The notes under the pieces were generated by a model. The model was not told the origin of the DNA and did not search any database. It saw only the letters and a program-made list of their open reading frames with translations. Shown here one piece after another: positions 33,413 to 43,415 of a DNA stretch of 52,620 nt (position 1 is its first letter; each line of letters starts with the position of its first letter). A program made the position numbers and the translations under genes. This DNA is from Candidatus [Bacteroides] periocalifornicus. Its GTDB lineage: Bacteria; Bacteroidota; Bacteroidia; Bacteroidales; CAJPTX01. The stretch is from positions 1-52,620 of the forward strand of contig LIIK01000003.1 in NCBI GenBank assembly GCA_001421095.1, given 5' to 3'.

Positions 33413-36193
33413 CTAGCAGACGATATTCACTATCCTATCCTTAACCACCACCACCTTACGCACGGGCTTTCCTGCTAGATACCTCTGCGTGTCGGGCAGG
33501 GCCAGTACGAGTTCCTCTACCTCCTTGGCATCCAATCCCTTTGCCAGGGTGAAGGAGAACCGCATTTTACCGTTGAACGAGACCGGGCATTCAAATGTTG
33601 CCTCTACTAGGTAGGCCTCGTCCCATGCAGGCCAGCTGGCCGTAAGTACAGAACCCGCCAAACCAAGCCTCCCCCAGAGTTCCGCGGCAATGTGCGGTGC
33701 AAAGGGGCAGATCAGCACCAACAACTGCTGCAACGTGCTCTGGCTACACCCCTTGAGATCCTGCAATTCGTTGAGTGCCACCATGAAGCTGGATACACAG
33801 AGGTTGAATCCCAGCCGTTCTATCCCCTCCGTTACAGCCTTTATCGTCCGGTGGAGCACTCGGAGTTCCTCTGGTGTGGCCTCACCCGGGCGAATCGCAT
33901 CAGAAAGCGTGTAGTTCCACAATCTCCTCAGGAACTTGTACACACCATCTATCCCATTGGTATCCCATGGTTTAGACTGCTCTAGTGGGCCAAGGAACAT
34001 CTCGTACATGCGCAGCGTGTCGGCCCCATAGCGCTCCACTATGCTGTCCGGATTCACCACATTGAACATCGACTTGCTCATCTTCTCCACCGCCCAGCCG
34101 CAGCGGTACACCCCATCCTCTAGCACGAACTCTGCATCCTGATACTCGGGGTTGCTGGCTCGTAGCGCCTCAATGTCCAGGATATCGCTATGCACCAGAT
34201 TTATATCCACATGGATAGGCGTGGTTTCGCACGATTCTGACTGGCTGACTGGCACGTAGCGATTCGTCCCCTTCACCCGGTAGATGAAGTTAGAACGCCC
34301 CTGTATCATCCCCTGATTCACAAGCCGTTTGAACGGTTCATCCTTGCATACCAACCCCAGGTCAAAGAGGAACTTATTCCAGAACCGAGAGTAGATTAGA
34401 TGCCCCGTAGCATGCTCTGTACCACCGATGTACAGGTCTACGTCTTGCCAATAGTCGTCAGCCTCCTTCGATACCAGTGCAGTCTGGCAGTGCGGGTCCA
34501 TGAATCTGAGGTAGTAGGCCGAAGAACCCGCAAAGCCTGGCATAGTGCTGGTTTCCAACGGGTAGCCCTCCCTGCTCTTCCAATCCTTAGCCCTTGCCAG
34601 TGGTGGGTCGCCCGCAGCCGTAGGCCTATAGGCATCCACCTTGGGGAGTAATAGCGGTAAATCGCTATCATTCAGCGGTGTGGGTATTCCATCCCTATAG
34701 CAAATCGGGATGGGTTCACCCCAGTAGCGCTGTCGGCTGAATATGGCATCGCGCAGACGATAGGTTACCCTTGCCCCACCTAATCCTTTGGATTCCAAGA
34801 TCTCGCACGCCCTGCGGATAGCCTCTGTGATCGACAGCCCGTTGAGCCCTCCGCTATTCACTATAATCCCTTCCTTCGCGTCGTACGACCCCTCCCAGGT
34901 GGCGGGGTCTGTGGGCTGCTCGCCAGGGGCGCATACCACCTGAACTATAGGGAGATTGAACGTCCGGGCAAAGGCGAAATCGCGCGAATCGTGGGCTGGC
35001 ACGGCCATTATAGCCCCCGTGCCGTAGCCCGCCAGCACGTAGTCGCCCACCCATATCGGTATAGCACTGCCTGTTAGCGGGTTCACGGCATAGCTCCCGG
35101 TGAATACCCCGGTGGGGCGCTTCACCTCCATCTGCCTCTCGCGCTCGGTACGGCGTGCCACCCGCTCGAGATAGGCATCCATCTCGGCCTTTTGCTCTGG
35201 GGTAGTGATGCTACCGACCAGCTCGTGCTCAGGGGCTAGCACCATGAAGGTTACCCCATACGTAGTGTCGGGGCGCGTGGTGAATACCTCCAGATTCACC
35301 CCGGCATGCCCCTGGATGCCAAAGCGGATCTCGGCGCCCACCGAGCGTCCTATCCAGTTGCGCTGCATAGTCTTGAGCGATTCGCTCCACTCCAGCGTCT
35401 CAAGCCCATTGAGCAGCCGCTCTGCGTAGGCCGACACCCGTAGGCACCACTGCTCCATGCGCCGCTGCACCACAGGATGCCCACCCCGGAGCGATACCCC
35501 CTCCTTCACCTCGTCGTTGGCCAGCACAGTACCCAGCGCCTCGCACCAGTTCACCATCGTTTCTGCCCTGTAGGCCAGCCGGAAGCACTCCAGCGTGCGC
35601 TCTCGTTCCGCGGGGCTATAGCCTTGCCACTCGGCTGCGCTAAAAGACCTATCCAGCGTGCCGTAGGCAGTATTCCCCACCGAGCCGTGCTGGGCAAAGT
35701 AGCCTTCCAATCGGCTGATAGGCAACGCTCTATCGGCCTTTGTATCGTAGTAATGCCCAAATAGCCGCAGGAATACCCACTGCGTCCAGCGATAGTAGTC
35801 TGGGTCGCTAGTGCGAAACTCCCTACTCCAGTCATAGCCCAGCCCTAGCTGCTCGAGCTGCTGCCTGTACCGCGCCACATTCTGGCGGGTGGTTTCGGCA
35901 GGGTGCTGCCCGGTCTGGATAGCATACTGCTCGGCGGGCAGCCCAAAGGCATCATAGCCCATGGGGTGCAGCACGTTGAACCCGCGAAGACGCTTGTAGC
36001 GACTGTAGATATCAGAGGCTATGTACCCCAACGGATGCCCCACGTGCAGCCCTGCGCCCGAGGGGTAGGGGAACATATCGAGCACGTAGTATTTCGGACG
36101 GCTCGGGTCTACCTCAACCCTATACGCTCCCTCTGCCGCCCACTGCGCCTGCCAACGCCTCTCTATCTCGCGGAAATTGTAGTCCATTGCCAT
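33413..36193 (-). CDS. leuS: Leucine--tRNA ligase
   Basis: Class I synthetase charging tRNA-Leu. About 926 residues from the ATG at 36193 (MAMDYNFREIERRWQ; the ATG two codons later is equally possible). The HIGH-type motif appears in FPYPSGAGLHVGHPLGY and the KMSKS loop in AVEKMSKSMFNVVNPDS. The editing domain with TTRPDTTYGVTFMVLAPEH is complete, so proofreading should be intact. The frame is open to 36325, but the extension is unlike LeuS and includes the probable -7 box at 36220-36227. The length is usual for Bacteroidetes LeuS. Confidence 0.97.
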   Translation of the reverse strand: MAMDYNFREIERRWQAQWAAEGAYRVEVDPSRPKYYVLDMFPYPSGAGLHVGHPLGYIASDIYSRYKRLRGFNVLHPMGYDAFGLPAEQYAIQTGQHPAETTRQNVARYRQQLEQLGLGYDWSREFRTSDPDYYRWTQWVFLRLFGHYYDTKADRALPISRLEGYFAQHGSVGNTAYGTLDRSFSAAEWQGYSPAERERTLECFRLAYRAETMVNWCEALGTVLANDEVKEGVSLRGGHPVVQRRMEQWCLRVSAYAERLLNGLETLEWSESLKTMQRNWIGRSVGAEIRFGIQGHAGVNLEVFTTRPDTTYGVTFMVLAPEHELVGSITTPEQKAEMDAYLERVARRTERERQMEVKRPTGVFTGSYAVNPLTGSAIPIWVGDYVLAGYGTGAIMAVPAHDSRDFAFARTFNLPIVQVVCAPGEQPTDPATWEGSYDAKEGIIVNSGGLNGLSITEAIRRACEILESKGLGGARVTYRLRDAIFSRQRYWGEPIPICYRDGIPTPLNDSDLPLLLPKVDAYRPTAAGDPPLARAKDWKSREGYPLETSTMPGFAGSSAYYLRFMDPHCQTALVSKEADDYWQDVDLYIGGTEHATGHLIYSRFWNKFLFDLGLVCKDEPFKRLVNQGMIQGRSNFIYRVKGTNRYVPVSQSESCETTPIHVDINLVHSDILDIEALRASNPEYQDAEFVLEDGVYRCGWAVEKMSKSMFNVVNPDSIVERYGADTLRMYEMFLGPLEQSKPWDTNGIDGVYKFLRRLWNYTLSDAIRPGEATPEELRVLHRTIKAVTEGIERLGFNLCVSSFMVALNELQDLKGCSQSTLQQLLVLICPFAPHIAAELWGRLGLAGSVLTASWPAWDEAYLVEATFECPVSFNGKMRFSFTLAKGLDAKEVEELVLALPDTQRYLAGKPVRKVVVVKDRIVNIVC

Positions 36194-36219
36194 TCTGCTG
36201 AACCCTTTCAAACAGGCCG

Positions 36220-36227
36220 CAAATATA
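36220..36227 (-). promoter_or_regulatory. Putative -7 box of leuS
   Basis: TATATTTG on the minus strand matches TAnnTTTG and lies 27 nt before the ATG at 36193. No clear -33 box is seen. Confidence 0.5.
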
Positions 36228-36448
36228 CAGAATTTTAACCGTTTTTTCGCTATCTCGGGAAAACAAGGGTGAACCGCGCTGTGCCTCCCTAGGGATAGCT
36301 GCGTGAAAAGTGGGAATCCTAACAATCACCCCATTGCCGTTAGCCCTCGAAAGGTGTCAGTTGCCCTACAGCAGCCAGCACCATTTCGGCATCCTCCCGC
36401 CTCAATATATTCTTCGTTCTGCCCGTTACCCCGCTCTTCCGCCATTCC

Positions 36449-37870
36449 CTACTCCTTCCGCTCGGTTAGCCGTATTACCTCGCCCCCCTTCCTGAACTGT
36501 ACGCAATAGGTGGAGAGCTTAGGGTAGTCCTTCAGCAACCCCACCAGCCTACTGAGCAGCACGTAGTAGTCATAGGCCAGAATGTCGATGAAGATGGTAC
36601 CAGGCGCGACGGCCCCCCCGAGCATCAGCCCGAGGCCACTGGGGGCGAGCAACTCCTCCTCTATCCGATCTTGCAGGGTGTAGCGGAAATCGAGAATCTC
36701 CTTACTCGTGGAGAAGACCTCGGCACCGAAGGAGAGCGCCAGGAATACTGCCCGAGCCCCGAACGCCTCTATCCTATCGTAGATCCCCGTCTCCCCAGCG
36801 TGGTACTCGCGCACCAGCGGCATAAAGCAGGTAGACCCCACCACTATGCTATCGCGCGGGTCGTCGCTCTCCTCTTTCGGGTTGCGCTCATAGGCGTGGT
36901 ACACCTCCTGCGGGTTAGTGAACACCTCTTTGCCGTGAGTCTTGAGGGTCTTCTCTATGTGGGCACGCAGCTCGGGGAGGGCGATCATCCCGAGGGTGGG
37001 GGCATCGGTGCGCTGCACTTCACCAATGTATTGGTAGGTCAACCCCTCGCCCACCATCAGCTCGAGGATGATCCAGAAGGCGTTGAGAGCCTGGGCCTCC
37101 TCAAGGTTGCAAAGCCCTGGGTGGTAGAAGGTAAGGTTGAACAGATTCGCCTCGCTATCATACTCCACCCCCAGCCTCACGTGGTCCATATTCACATCCA
37201 CATCGTACATCCGGAAGCCGAACGAGTGGTGAAGCCCGGGGTTCGCAGGGAGGAAGTGCCACTTCCCTTTGAACTGCTCAGGCATCCTCGCCACCACGTA
37301 TGGGTAGAGATAGAAGTGCGCTGGATGCCCCTCTACCGAGAAGGTGAACTCGTGGTCGCCCCCGAGGTTGAAGTGCACACCGTCGGCCAGCAATCCTACC
37401 CCGGCACCCACGAACTCTACGGTCTCTTCGCCCTGCTCCTCTCGGCTCTCAGTAATGGCAGAAAGGCGAGGCTCATTGTCTGTAAACCACTGCCAGAACT
37501 CGTTCACCCGCCTGCAGAATGGCACACGGACGTGGCACTCACTGATGAACTCCACCGCATCCTCGTCATCGGGCGTCAGCTCGTGCACCCGTTCGAAATA
37601 GCGCAACGCCTCGCGCTCACGGTCGAGGTAGTAGAGCGCGTAGCCATAGCGGTAGTGCCAATTCGCCACATCTACCCCCTCTGCGCGGGTGGTCTCCAGC
37701 AGTTCTATAGCCTTGGCATAGTTTCCCAGATTGTTATAAGCTCTGGCCAACAGCCCAATGGCCTCTGCATCCCGTTCGTCTGCTGGCAGCCCCTCTATCA
37801 GATCTACTATCTTCTGATGCTCATCAGCCTCTGTCCACTCGTCTATCTGCTGATGCAATTTCTCGTCCAT
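36449..37870 (-). CDS. TPR-repeat protein with uncharacterised C-terminal domain
   Basis: I recognise no enzymatic function. The 473-residue protein has an N-terminal helical part with at least two tetratricopeptide-like repeats (about 35-110: IGLLARAYNNLGNYAKAIELL, then YRYGYALYYLDREREALRYFERV). A larger domain follows (about 130-470) that contains no motif I can name. There is no signal peptide or membrane helix, so it is probably cytoplasmic. It lies 68 bp downstream of the DUF4253 gene on the same strand, and the two are probably an operon. Such acidic pairs can be immunity-like or stress proteins, but this is speculative. Confidence 0.8.
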   Translation of the reverse strand: MDEKLHQQIDEWTEADEHQKIVDLIEGLPADERDAEAIGLLARAYNNLGNYAKAIELLETTRAEGVDVANWHYRYGYALYYLDREREALRYFERVHELTPDDEDAVEFISECHVRVPFCRRVNEFWQWFTDNEPRLSAITESREEQGEETVEFVGAGVGLLADGVHFNLGGDHEFTFSVEGHPAHFYLYPYVVARMPEQFKGKWHFLPANPGLHHSFGFRMYDVDVNMDHVRLGVEYDSEANLFNLTFYHPGLCNLEEAQALNAFWIILELMVGEGLTYQYIGEVQRTDAPTLGMIALPELRAHIEKTLKTHGKEVFTNPQEVYHAYERNPKEESDDPRDSIVVGSTCFMPLVREYHAGETGIYDRIEAFGARAVFLALSFGAEVFSTSKEILDFRYTLQDRIEEELLAPSGLGLMLGGAVAPGTIFIDILAYDYYVLLSRLVGLLKDYPKLSTYCVQFRKGGEVIRLTERKE

Positions 37871-37938
37871 CGTGCTTGGTTTGTTGAATGATTGCTACAC
37901 ATAATCTAACGGCGCGGCGGGCCGCATAGCAATGCGCC

Positions 37939-39225
37939 CTAATCCCACCAGAAATACCACATTTTCGACTGCCAAAGCGTATCGGCCAGCATGCCCACGT
38001 TGGCATCTTCCTTTAGCTGTTCCAAGACATCGGGGCAGAACCCGTACTGCTCCTTGGCAAGCTCCATAGCCTTATCCCTGGGGATGGGGGTCGGGAGGGC
38101 AAACTCTAGCTCGTCATGGCTCATGACGGCGGGGACCGCCCCATACTGCTGGTACCAGTATTTGGCCACGGCCATCAGCTCGGCAGTACCTGGGCACTCA
38201 TTCCACTCCCCAAAGGGTAGGTAGGCGAACACTTCCCAAGGGTGCTTCACGGGGATCTCGGCGAGTATTACAGGAGTGGTCTTCTCGGCATCGTAATCCC
38301 AGAACGACAGAAAACCTCCGTTTGGGCTTCCCCCCTCCATCTTCCCTACGATCTCCCCTTCCCAGTCCATCTCATCATCCTCTGCCTCCTCCCGTCGTTG
38401 CTCCAGCATTGTGTCCAGAACAGCCTTGCCATCCTTCACAGCTTGGTCAAGCACCTTCTTCCGGTAGGCCGCCACTCGCTCGGGGTTGAACGCGTAGTCT
38501 TTCTCACCCATGCTGCCTTGGTCAGAGTTCATCACTAGGCATTCCCAGAGGTTCTCGTCCACTGTAATGAGCATGGGGATATACCCCTCTCGCACTCCGA
38601 GCCGTTGGGCGTACCCGTAGGCTGCCACTAAGGGATCATCGTCCTTCATCGGGGGGAAGTACTGGCACTTGCAGTTCAGGTACCGCATTAGGGCCACCGC
38701 GAGTTCAGAGGGCGGTGTATTGCTAAATTCCTGGTTCATCCAGCCATTCCACCTCTCCTGTATCACAGCCGCCATAGCCTGGTAGTAATCCTCATCATAG
38801 GGGATGAACAGGTAGGCCTCCCGCTGGAATTCGTCAGAATGGTAGCGTGCAGGGCCAAAGTAACGCAACGCGTAATCATCAATATCCGACGGGAAATTCG
38901 GGGCTTCCAGCACGCCATAGTAGTAGTACCACGAGAAGGTTTCGCCCCGCCCATTGAAGTAGCAGCGAAGCAGCACGCCATCGCATTCATCCCGTATAAG
39001 GACTCGTAAATCGGTATGGAGTGGATCGCTCTTTACCCTACGCACCAGCTCGCTGTGCTCCGTAAGGAAATATCCATCCATCAGATCGTGTTCTATGCAC
39101 CACCGCAGGTAGATAGCCAGGTGGTTATACGCTGCTATCTCATCCACAGGGAGCCCCTTCTCTCGTATACTCTCCAGATGCCAAAGGGCATCGTCCATCA
39201 GCACATCATCTTCCACATCGGGCAT
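37939..39225 (-). CDS. DUF4253 domain protein
   Basis: A 428-residue acidic cytoplasmic protein. Its C-terminal 110 residues (about 318-428) match my recollection of DUF4253: HPWEVFAYLPFGEWNECPGT, an AVAKYWYQQYGAVPAVMSHD segment, and a WYFWWD end. The N-terminal 300 residues are not recognised; they include several Trp/Tyr-rich stretches. It follows ispG (44 bp gap) and precedes the TPR gene. It has a perfect Shine-Dalgarno sequence (TAGGAGGA, 39233-39240), rare in this window, which suggests different or stronger translational control. Confidence 0.82.
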   Translation of the reverse strand: MPDVEDDVLMDDALWHLESIREKGLPVDEIAAYNHLAIYLRWCIEHDLMDGYFLTEHSELVRRVKSDPLHTDLRVLIRDECDGVLLRCYFNGRGETFSWYYYYGVLEAPNFPSDIDDYALRYFGPARYHSDEFQREAYLFIPYDEDYYQAMAAVIQERWNGWMNQEFSNTPPSELAVALMRYLNCKCQYFPPMKDDDPLVAAYGYAQRLGVREGYIPMLITVDENLWECLVMNSDQGSMGEKDYAFNPERVAAYRKKVLDQAVKDGKAVLDTMLEQRREEAEDDEMDWEGEIVGKMEGGSPNGGFLSFWDYDAEKTTPVILAEIPVKHPWEVFAYLPFGEWNECPGTAELMAVAKYWYQQYGAVPAVMSHDELEFALPTPIPRDKAMELAKEQYGFCPDVLEQLKEDANVGMLADTLWQSKMWYFWWD

Positions 39226-39232
39226 TTCAGAA

Positions 39233-39240
39233 TCCTCCTA
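39233..39240 (-). promoter_or_regulatory. Strong Shine-Dalgarno site before the DUF4253 gene
   Basis: TAGGAGGA with a 7-nt spacer to the ATG at 39225. Nearly all other genes here lack such a site. The hsp20 gene has the identical octamer at identical spacing (47399-47406). Confidence 0.7.
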
Positions 39241-39269
39241 TTATCAATGGTTTAAACATAACTACAGAT

Positions 39270-41120
39270 TTACCCCCTCTCCTCCCAATCCCCCTCTGCC
39301 CTAATCAGATCCACCAGCCGCTCTATAGCCTCCCCCTCGGACACATTGCGCGCCACCACACGCTGCCCCTTGTAGAGCGTAACCCGCCCGGGGCCAGAAC
39401 CCACGTAGCCATAATCAGCATCCATCATCTCGCCTGGACCGTTCACTATGCAGCCCATCACCCCTATTTTCAGATGCTTGAGATGCCCTGTGGCCGCCCG
39501 CACCTTTGCCAACGTTGCCTGCAGCTCGAAGAGCGTCCGCCCGCATCCCGGACAGGCTACCAAATCGGCCTTCACCCGCCGCATCTCGCAGGTCTGCAGC
39601 ACCGAGAGGGCAATTGACAGCTTCTCTCCGCCCCCCCGCAGCACAACGCCCTCGGCCAAACCATCGAGCAGCAATGAGCCGTATGCAAGCCCGCAAGCCT
39701 CGGGGTAGTGAGCGGCAGGCTCTGAATTCAACGCCCTCTGCTCCAGTACTATGGGGATCGTAACCCCACTGGCGGTGCAGTGGTGTAGCGCTGCCCGTAG
39801 GCGGTGGATGCCTGGGTGCTGGGCTGTAAGGATGGCCAGCTGGGCATCGGCGAGCCATGAGCTTAGCATTGCGGGGCTCGCTAGCACATCCTCCACCGCT
39901 ATCCGCTTCGCCCGCCAAGCACCAAGCATTGGGCAATAGCTATTCTCACTTTCGGGCAGCAGGAATCTTTCCCTTAGCTCTTGGGGTACAGCGCTTCTAT
40001 CGGTACTAGGGGCGCATAGCACGAGGTCGGCACTCTGCGGTCTTGCCTGCCATTGCCCCCCGCCGTCTTGCACGTAGCCTAGGGTCTGTAGTAATGCGGC
40101 ATCTACCCTAGCATCCTCTATATCTACCACCGCTAACCCGCTGCATTGCAGTATGGCTACGGTGGACTTCCGAAGCCTGCTACGCGCAGTACTCGCCAAG
40201 CCAGAAGGGAGGCCTGCCGGTCTGCATTCAGCCTCCCGCCACGCTTCTTCCCGCCACTTCGCGGTTGTCTCCACCAAGTATCTGCATACGGGGATTTCAT
40301 TCACGGCGGGCTCGGTGAGCGATACCCGTATGGTGTCGCCTATACCATCAGCAAGCAGAGCCCCTATCCCAATGGCAGATTTCACCCGTCCATCTTCACC
40401 CTCGCCTGCCTCGGTTACCCCTAGATGCAGAGGGTAGTTCCACCCGCGCTCATCGAGCCGCTGGGCAAGTAGGCGATTAGCCACCACCATAGCACGTGGA
40501 ACGCTAGATTTCAACGAGATAACAATACTGTGAAACTCTAGCTGTCGGCATATTTCCACCACCTCTAGTGCCGACTGCACCATACCCTCAGGGCCAGCAC
40601 CGTACCGAGCCACCACCCTCGGGGCTAACGAACCATGATTCACCCCTATACGGATAGCTACACCCCGCCGTCTACAAATGGCTATAAGCGGTGCCAGCCG
40701 ATCTCGCATGTCTACCAGTGCCGCTTGGTACTCCTCCTCACTGTTCGTTTCCCTTGTGCTGCAGTAGTTACCCGGGTTGATACGCACCTTATCTACCCAC
40801 TGTGCAGCCTCCAGCGCCGCGGGCGGGCTAAAGTGGATATCGGCCACTAGGGGAACTGTGATTCCTTGCTCCTTTAGCACCCTACGCACCTCTCTCATAG
40901 CCGTAGCATCGGCCACGGTGGGGGTGGTTATACGCACCAACTCTGAGCCTGCCGCCACCAGCTCTATGGTTTGCCGTACCGACCCCTCCACATCGCTCCC
41001 CTTGGTGGTAGTCATGCTCTGCATCCGCACGGGATTCTGCCCTCCGATACCAACCCCGCCCACCATAACCTCTACGGTAGGACGGCGGCAGGGGATGAAT
41101 GGGTCAATACAACTGCTCAT
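39270..41120 (-). CDS. ispG: 4-hydroxy-3-methylbut-2-enyl diphosphate synthase, long form
   Basis: Iron-sulfur enzyme of the MEP isoprenoid pathway that converts methylerythritol cyclodiphosphate to HMBPP. The 616-residue length is the long form with a middle insertion, known from Bacteroidetes, Chlamydiae and plastids, against about 370 in E. coli. The TIM-barrel part is N-terminal (GGQNPVRMQSMTTT, ADIHFSPPAALEAA, KVRINPGN). The C-terminal cluster ligands are in CPGCGRTLFELQ and GCIVNGPGEM. It is upstream of the DUF4253 gene on the same strand with a short gap. Confidence 0.96.
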   Translation of the reverse strand: MSSCIDPFIPCRRPTVEVMVGGVGIGGQNPVRMQSMTTTKGSDVEGSVRQTIELVAAGSELVRITTPTVADATAMREVRRVLKEQGITVPLVADIHFSPPAALEAAQWVDKVRINPGNYCSTRETNSEEEYQAALVDMRDRLAPLIAICRRRGVAIRIGVNHGSLAPRVVARYGAGPEGMVQSALEVVEICRQLEFHSIVISLKSSVPRAMVVANRLLAQRLDERGWNYPLHLGVTEAGEGEDGRVKSAIGIGALLADGIGDTIRVSLTEPAVNEIPVCRYLVETTAKWREEAWREAECRPAGLPSGLASTARSRLRKSTVAILQCSGLAVVDIEDARVDAALLQTLGYVQDGGGQWQARPQSADLVLCAPSTDRSAVPQELRERFLLPESENSYCPMLGAWRAKRIAVEDVLASPAMLSSWLADAQLAILTAQHPGIHRLRAALHHCTASGVTIPIVLEQRALNSEPAAHYPEACGLAYGSLLLDGLAEGVVLRGGGEKLSIALSVLQTCEMRRVKADLVACPGCGRTLFELQATLAKVRAATGHLKHLKIGVMGCIVNGPGEMMDADYGYVGSGPGRVTLYKGQRVVARNVSEGEAIERLVDLIRAEGDWEERG

Positions 41121-41146
41121 AGCACCTATGAATCCTCTACTTAATG

Positions 41147-41188
41147 AAAAGGGCGGGACGTGCGTAAGAATCGCAACGTACCCCGCCC
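41147..41188 (-). terminator. Terminator downstream of the S46 peptidase gene
   Basis: On the minus strand GGGCGGGGTACGT and ACGT-CCCGCCC pair with a small bulge, followed by TTTT. It separates the S46 gene from ispG. Confidence 0.75.
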
Positions 41189-41238
41189 AAACACGGAATG
41201 CTCCTAAATCGCGCTACAAATTGTGCAGTCCATACCCC

Positions 41239-43392
41239 TTACTTCACTCCCATTTCATCTACCAGATACCCTGCCCTGGCGTACTTGTCTATCAGGAACA
41301 GCACGTAGCGAATATCCACCACTATGTTCCGACAGCGATTGGGGTCGAACATGATATCGCTCATGGTACCCTCCCATACCCGGTCGAAATTCAACCCTAT
41401 CAGCTCGCCCTTCGCATTCAGCGTGGGGCTGCCTGAGTTGCCACCCGTGGTGTGGATGCTAGCTAGGAAGCAGGCTGGTACAGAGCCGTTCTCTCCCCAT
41501 CGGCCAAAATCCTTCTTCTCCCAGAGTTCCCATAGACGCACTGGCACCACGTAATCATAAGCACCCATAGCCTCCTTCTCTACTACGCCATCGAGGGTGG
41601 TTGTGGGAGTATAGACCACAGCCTCCCTAGGCTTGTACCCCTCTACCTTGCCGTAGGCCAGCCGTAGGGTAAAGTTGGCATCGGGCGCGTACAGAGCCTT
41701 GGGATTCATAGCCTGCAACCCCCGCAACCACAGGCGATAGAGTGGTACAAGCCGATCTTGTAGGGCTTTAGAGCGGGGGTAGATGCTCGTGGTGTACTCT
41801 GCTCGGAGGGCTCTGGCAATGCCCAGGAGAGGATCATCGGCAAGTGAAACCACCCTGCCAGCCTGAGCCTCGGCCAACCAATGGCTACAGCGAGCCGCAT
41901 CGGTAAAAATGGAGGTGGCGAATAGCCGGTCTACCAAAGATTCTACAGAGCCGCTAGAAAGCAACGAATCTAACGTGCGTATCTCCGCCTTGCTCCCCTT
42001 CGGTATAAGCGAACGGTAGGCCTTGAGCATCTGCACCATCAACTCTCTATCCACCCGAGGGTCGTAATCCTTGTAGAACTCATTTGCCTCCTCTTGGAAC
42101 GCAGCCAAATCCTCTGATGTCGGACGCTCGGTTAACCCGGGCACTCTGACCAAGGTACTCATGGCGAAATCGAGCGATTCTATACCCCGAAGACCCTGAT
42201 TTAGGTAGCTGGAAATGAGGTTCAACGGTTCTAATTCACTGTACACAGCTGCCATAGAATCTAGCAGGTAGCCGTAGGTTTTCACCCGCTGGGGGTCAGC
42301 TTTTACCCACTCGCTGAAACTCCGTTCTAGGCTCTCCTTCTCTTCCACGGCGTGGTTTCTCGTTAGCCCATCCACCTCACCCTGCCACTTCTTCCAGGCA
42401 TTGGCCACATCGGCGTACTTACTGGCGTACTTTATGCGGATGGTATCGTTCCCCTGCATGTAGCCACGCATTACCGCTAGCCGCTGATCACGCAGCCCAA
42501 TGTTACGAGGGTCGGTGTGGTTCACCACCTCAGCCACAGCCTGCGACACCAGGAACTGCTGGGTTCGCCCTGGGTAACCGTACACCATGGCGAATTCACC
42601 CGGCTTCACGCCCTTGGTGGAAATCTTAAAGCTTTTCCGAGGGCGGTAGGGCACGTTGGCAGGGGAGTAATCTGCCGGCTGATTGCCAGAATCTGCATAC
42701 ACCCGAAGGAGCGAGAAATCGCCCGTATGCCGCGGCCACACCCAATTGTCAGTATCCCCCCCAAACTTGCCGATGGCCGAGGGTGGCGCCACCACTAGCC
42801 GAATATCGGTAAACTCCTGATAAGCGAAGAGAAAGTACTGATTCCCGTAGAAGAGGGGTTCTACATCGTACTTCAGCTTGGGATTCTTGGCCTCCAAGCC
42901 CGCCACCAGCCTACGAGTATTGCTCGCGACGAGGGCGGCACGGGCCGATTCATCCATTACGGCATCCACCCCCTTAAGCACGCTGTCCGTCACATCATCC
43001 ATGTACTCGAGGAATCGGACGGTTAGCCCCTGGCAGGGTAGCTCTTCGGCCTGGTTCTTGGCGCAGTAGCCATCGGTAAGGTAGTCATGCGCAACGCTCG
43101 ACAATGCTTGTATGTAGCTGTAGGCACAGTGGTGGTTCGTAAGGAGCAGCCCCGTAGGCGATACCATAGCCCCCGTGCAACCATTGCCGAGTTGGGCTAC
43201 AGCATCCTTCAGGCTAGCTTGGTTCACGCTGTAGAGATCCTCGGCGGTAAGCTTGAGCCCCTTGGCCTGCATATCCTTGATGTTGAGCTGCTTTACCAAC
43301 GAGGGCAACCACATCCCCTGGTGGGCCTGCCCGCATACCGCAAGGCAAAGCCCCAGGCATAGAGTAACGGCGTATCGTAACGTGCGCTGCAT
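41239..43392 (-). CDS. S46 family dipeptidyl-peptidase, DPP11-like
   Basis: Exported serine exopeptidase that releases dipeptides from peptide N-termini, used by asaccharolytic Bacteroidales to feed on peptides. The 717-residue protein has a signal peptide (about 1-23, cleaved before HQGMWLP, where the mature N-terminal region starts). The catalytic His is in LTNHHC (about 87-88), the Asp in GGDTDNWVWPRHTGDF, and the Ser in TTGGNSGSP (Ser653). Arg671 lies 18 residues after the Ser, as Arg673 follows Ser655 in Porphyromonas gingivalis DPP11. That residue favours Asp/Glu at P1, whereas DPP7 has Gly there. The assignment is by my count and memory of the family. Confidence 0.92.
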   Translation of the reverse strand: MQRTLRYAVTLCLGLCLAVCGQAHQGMWLPSLVKQLNIKDMQAKGLKLTAEDLYSVNQASLKDAVAQLGNGCTGAMVSPTGLLLTNHHCAYSYIQALSSVAHDYLTDGYCAKNQAEELPCQGLTVRFLEYMDDVTDSVLKGVDAVMDESARAALVASNTRRLVAGLEAKNPKLKYDVEPLFYGNQYFLFAYQEFTDIRLVVAPPSAIGKFGGDTDNWVWPRHTGDFSLLRVYADSGNQPADYSPANVPYRPRKSFKISTKGVKPGEFAMVYGYPGRTQQFLVSQAVAEVVNHTDPRNIGLRDQRLAVMRGYMQGNDTIRIKYASKYADVANAWKKWQGEVDGLTRNHAVEEKESLERSFSEWVKADPQRVKTYGYLLDSMAAVYSELEPLNLISSYLNQGLRGIESLDFAMSTLVRVPGLTERPTSEDLAAFQEEANEFYKDYDPRVDRELMVQMLKAYRSLIPKGSKAEIRTLDSLLSSGSVESLVDRLFATSIFTDAARCSHWLAEAQAGRVVSLADDPLLGIARALRAEYTTSIYPRSKALQDRLVPLYRLWLRGLQAMNPKALYAPDANFTLRLAYGKVEGYKPREAVVYTPTTTLDGVVEKEAMGAYDYVVPVRLWELWEKKDFGRWGENGSVPACFLASIHTTGGNSGSPTLNAKGELIGLNFDRVWEGTMSDIMFDPNRCRNIVVDIRYVLFLIDKYARAGYLVDEMGVK

Positions 43393-43415
43393 GGCGATTG
43401 AAGGTCGTTTAGCAT

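Noticed and set aside
36671..37891. A 406-codon plus-strand open frame antisense to the TPR gene
   Set aside because: His/Val/Leu/Pro-rich shadow of a GC-rich gene. The minus-strand frame has clear TPR repeats and normal protein composition.
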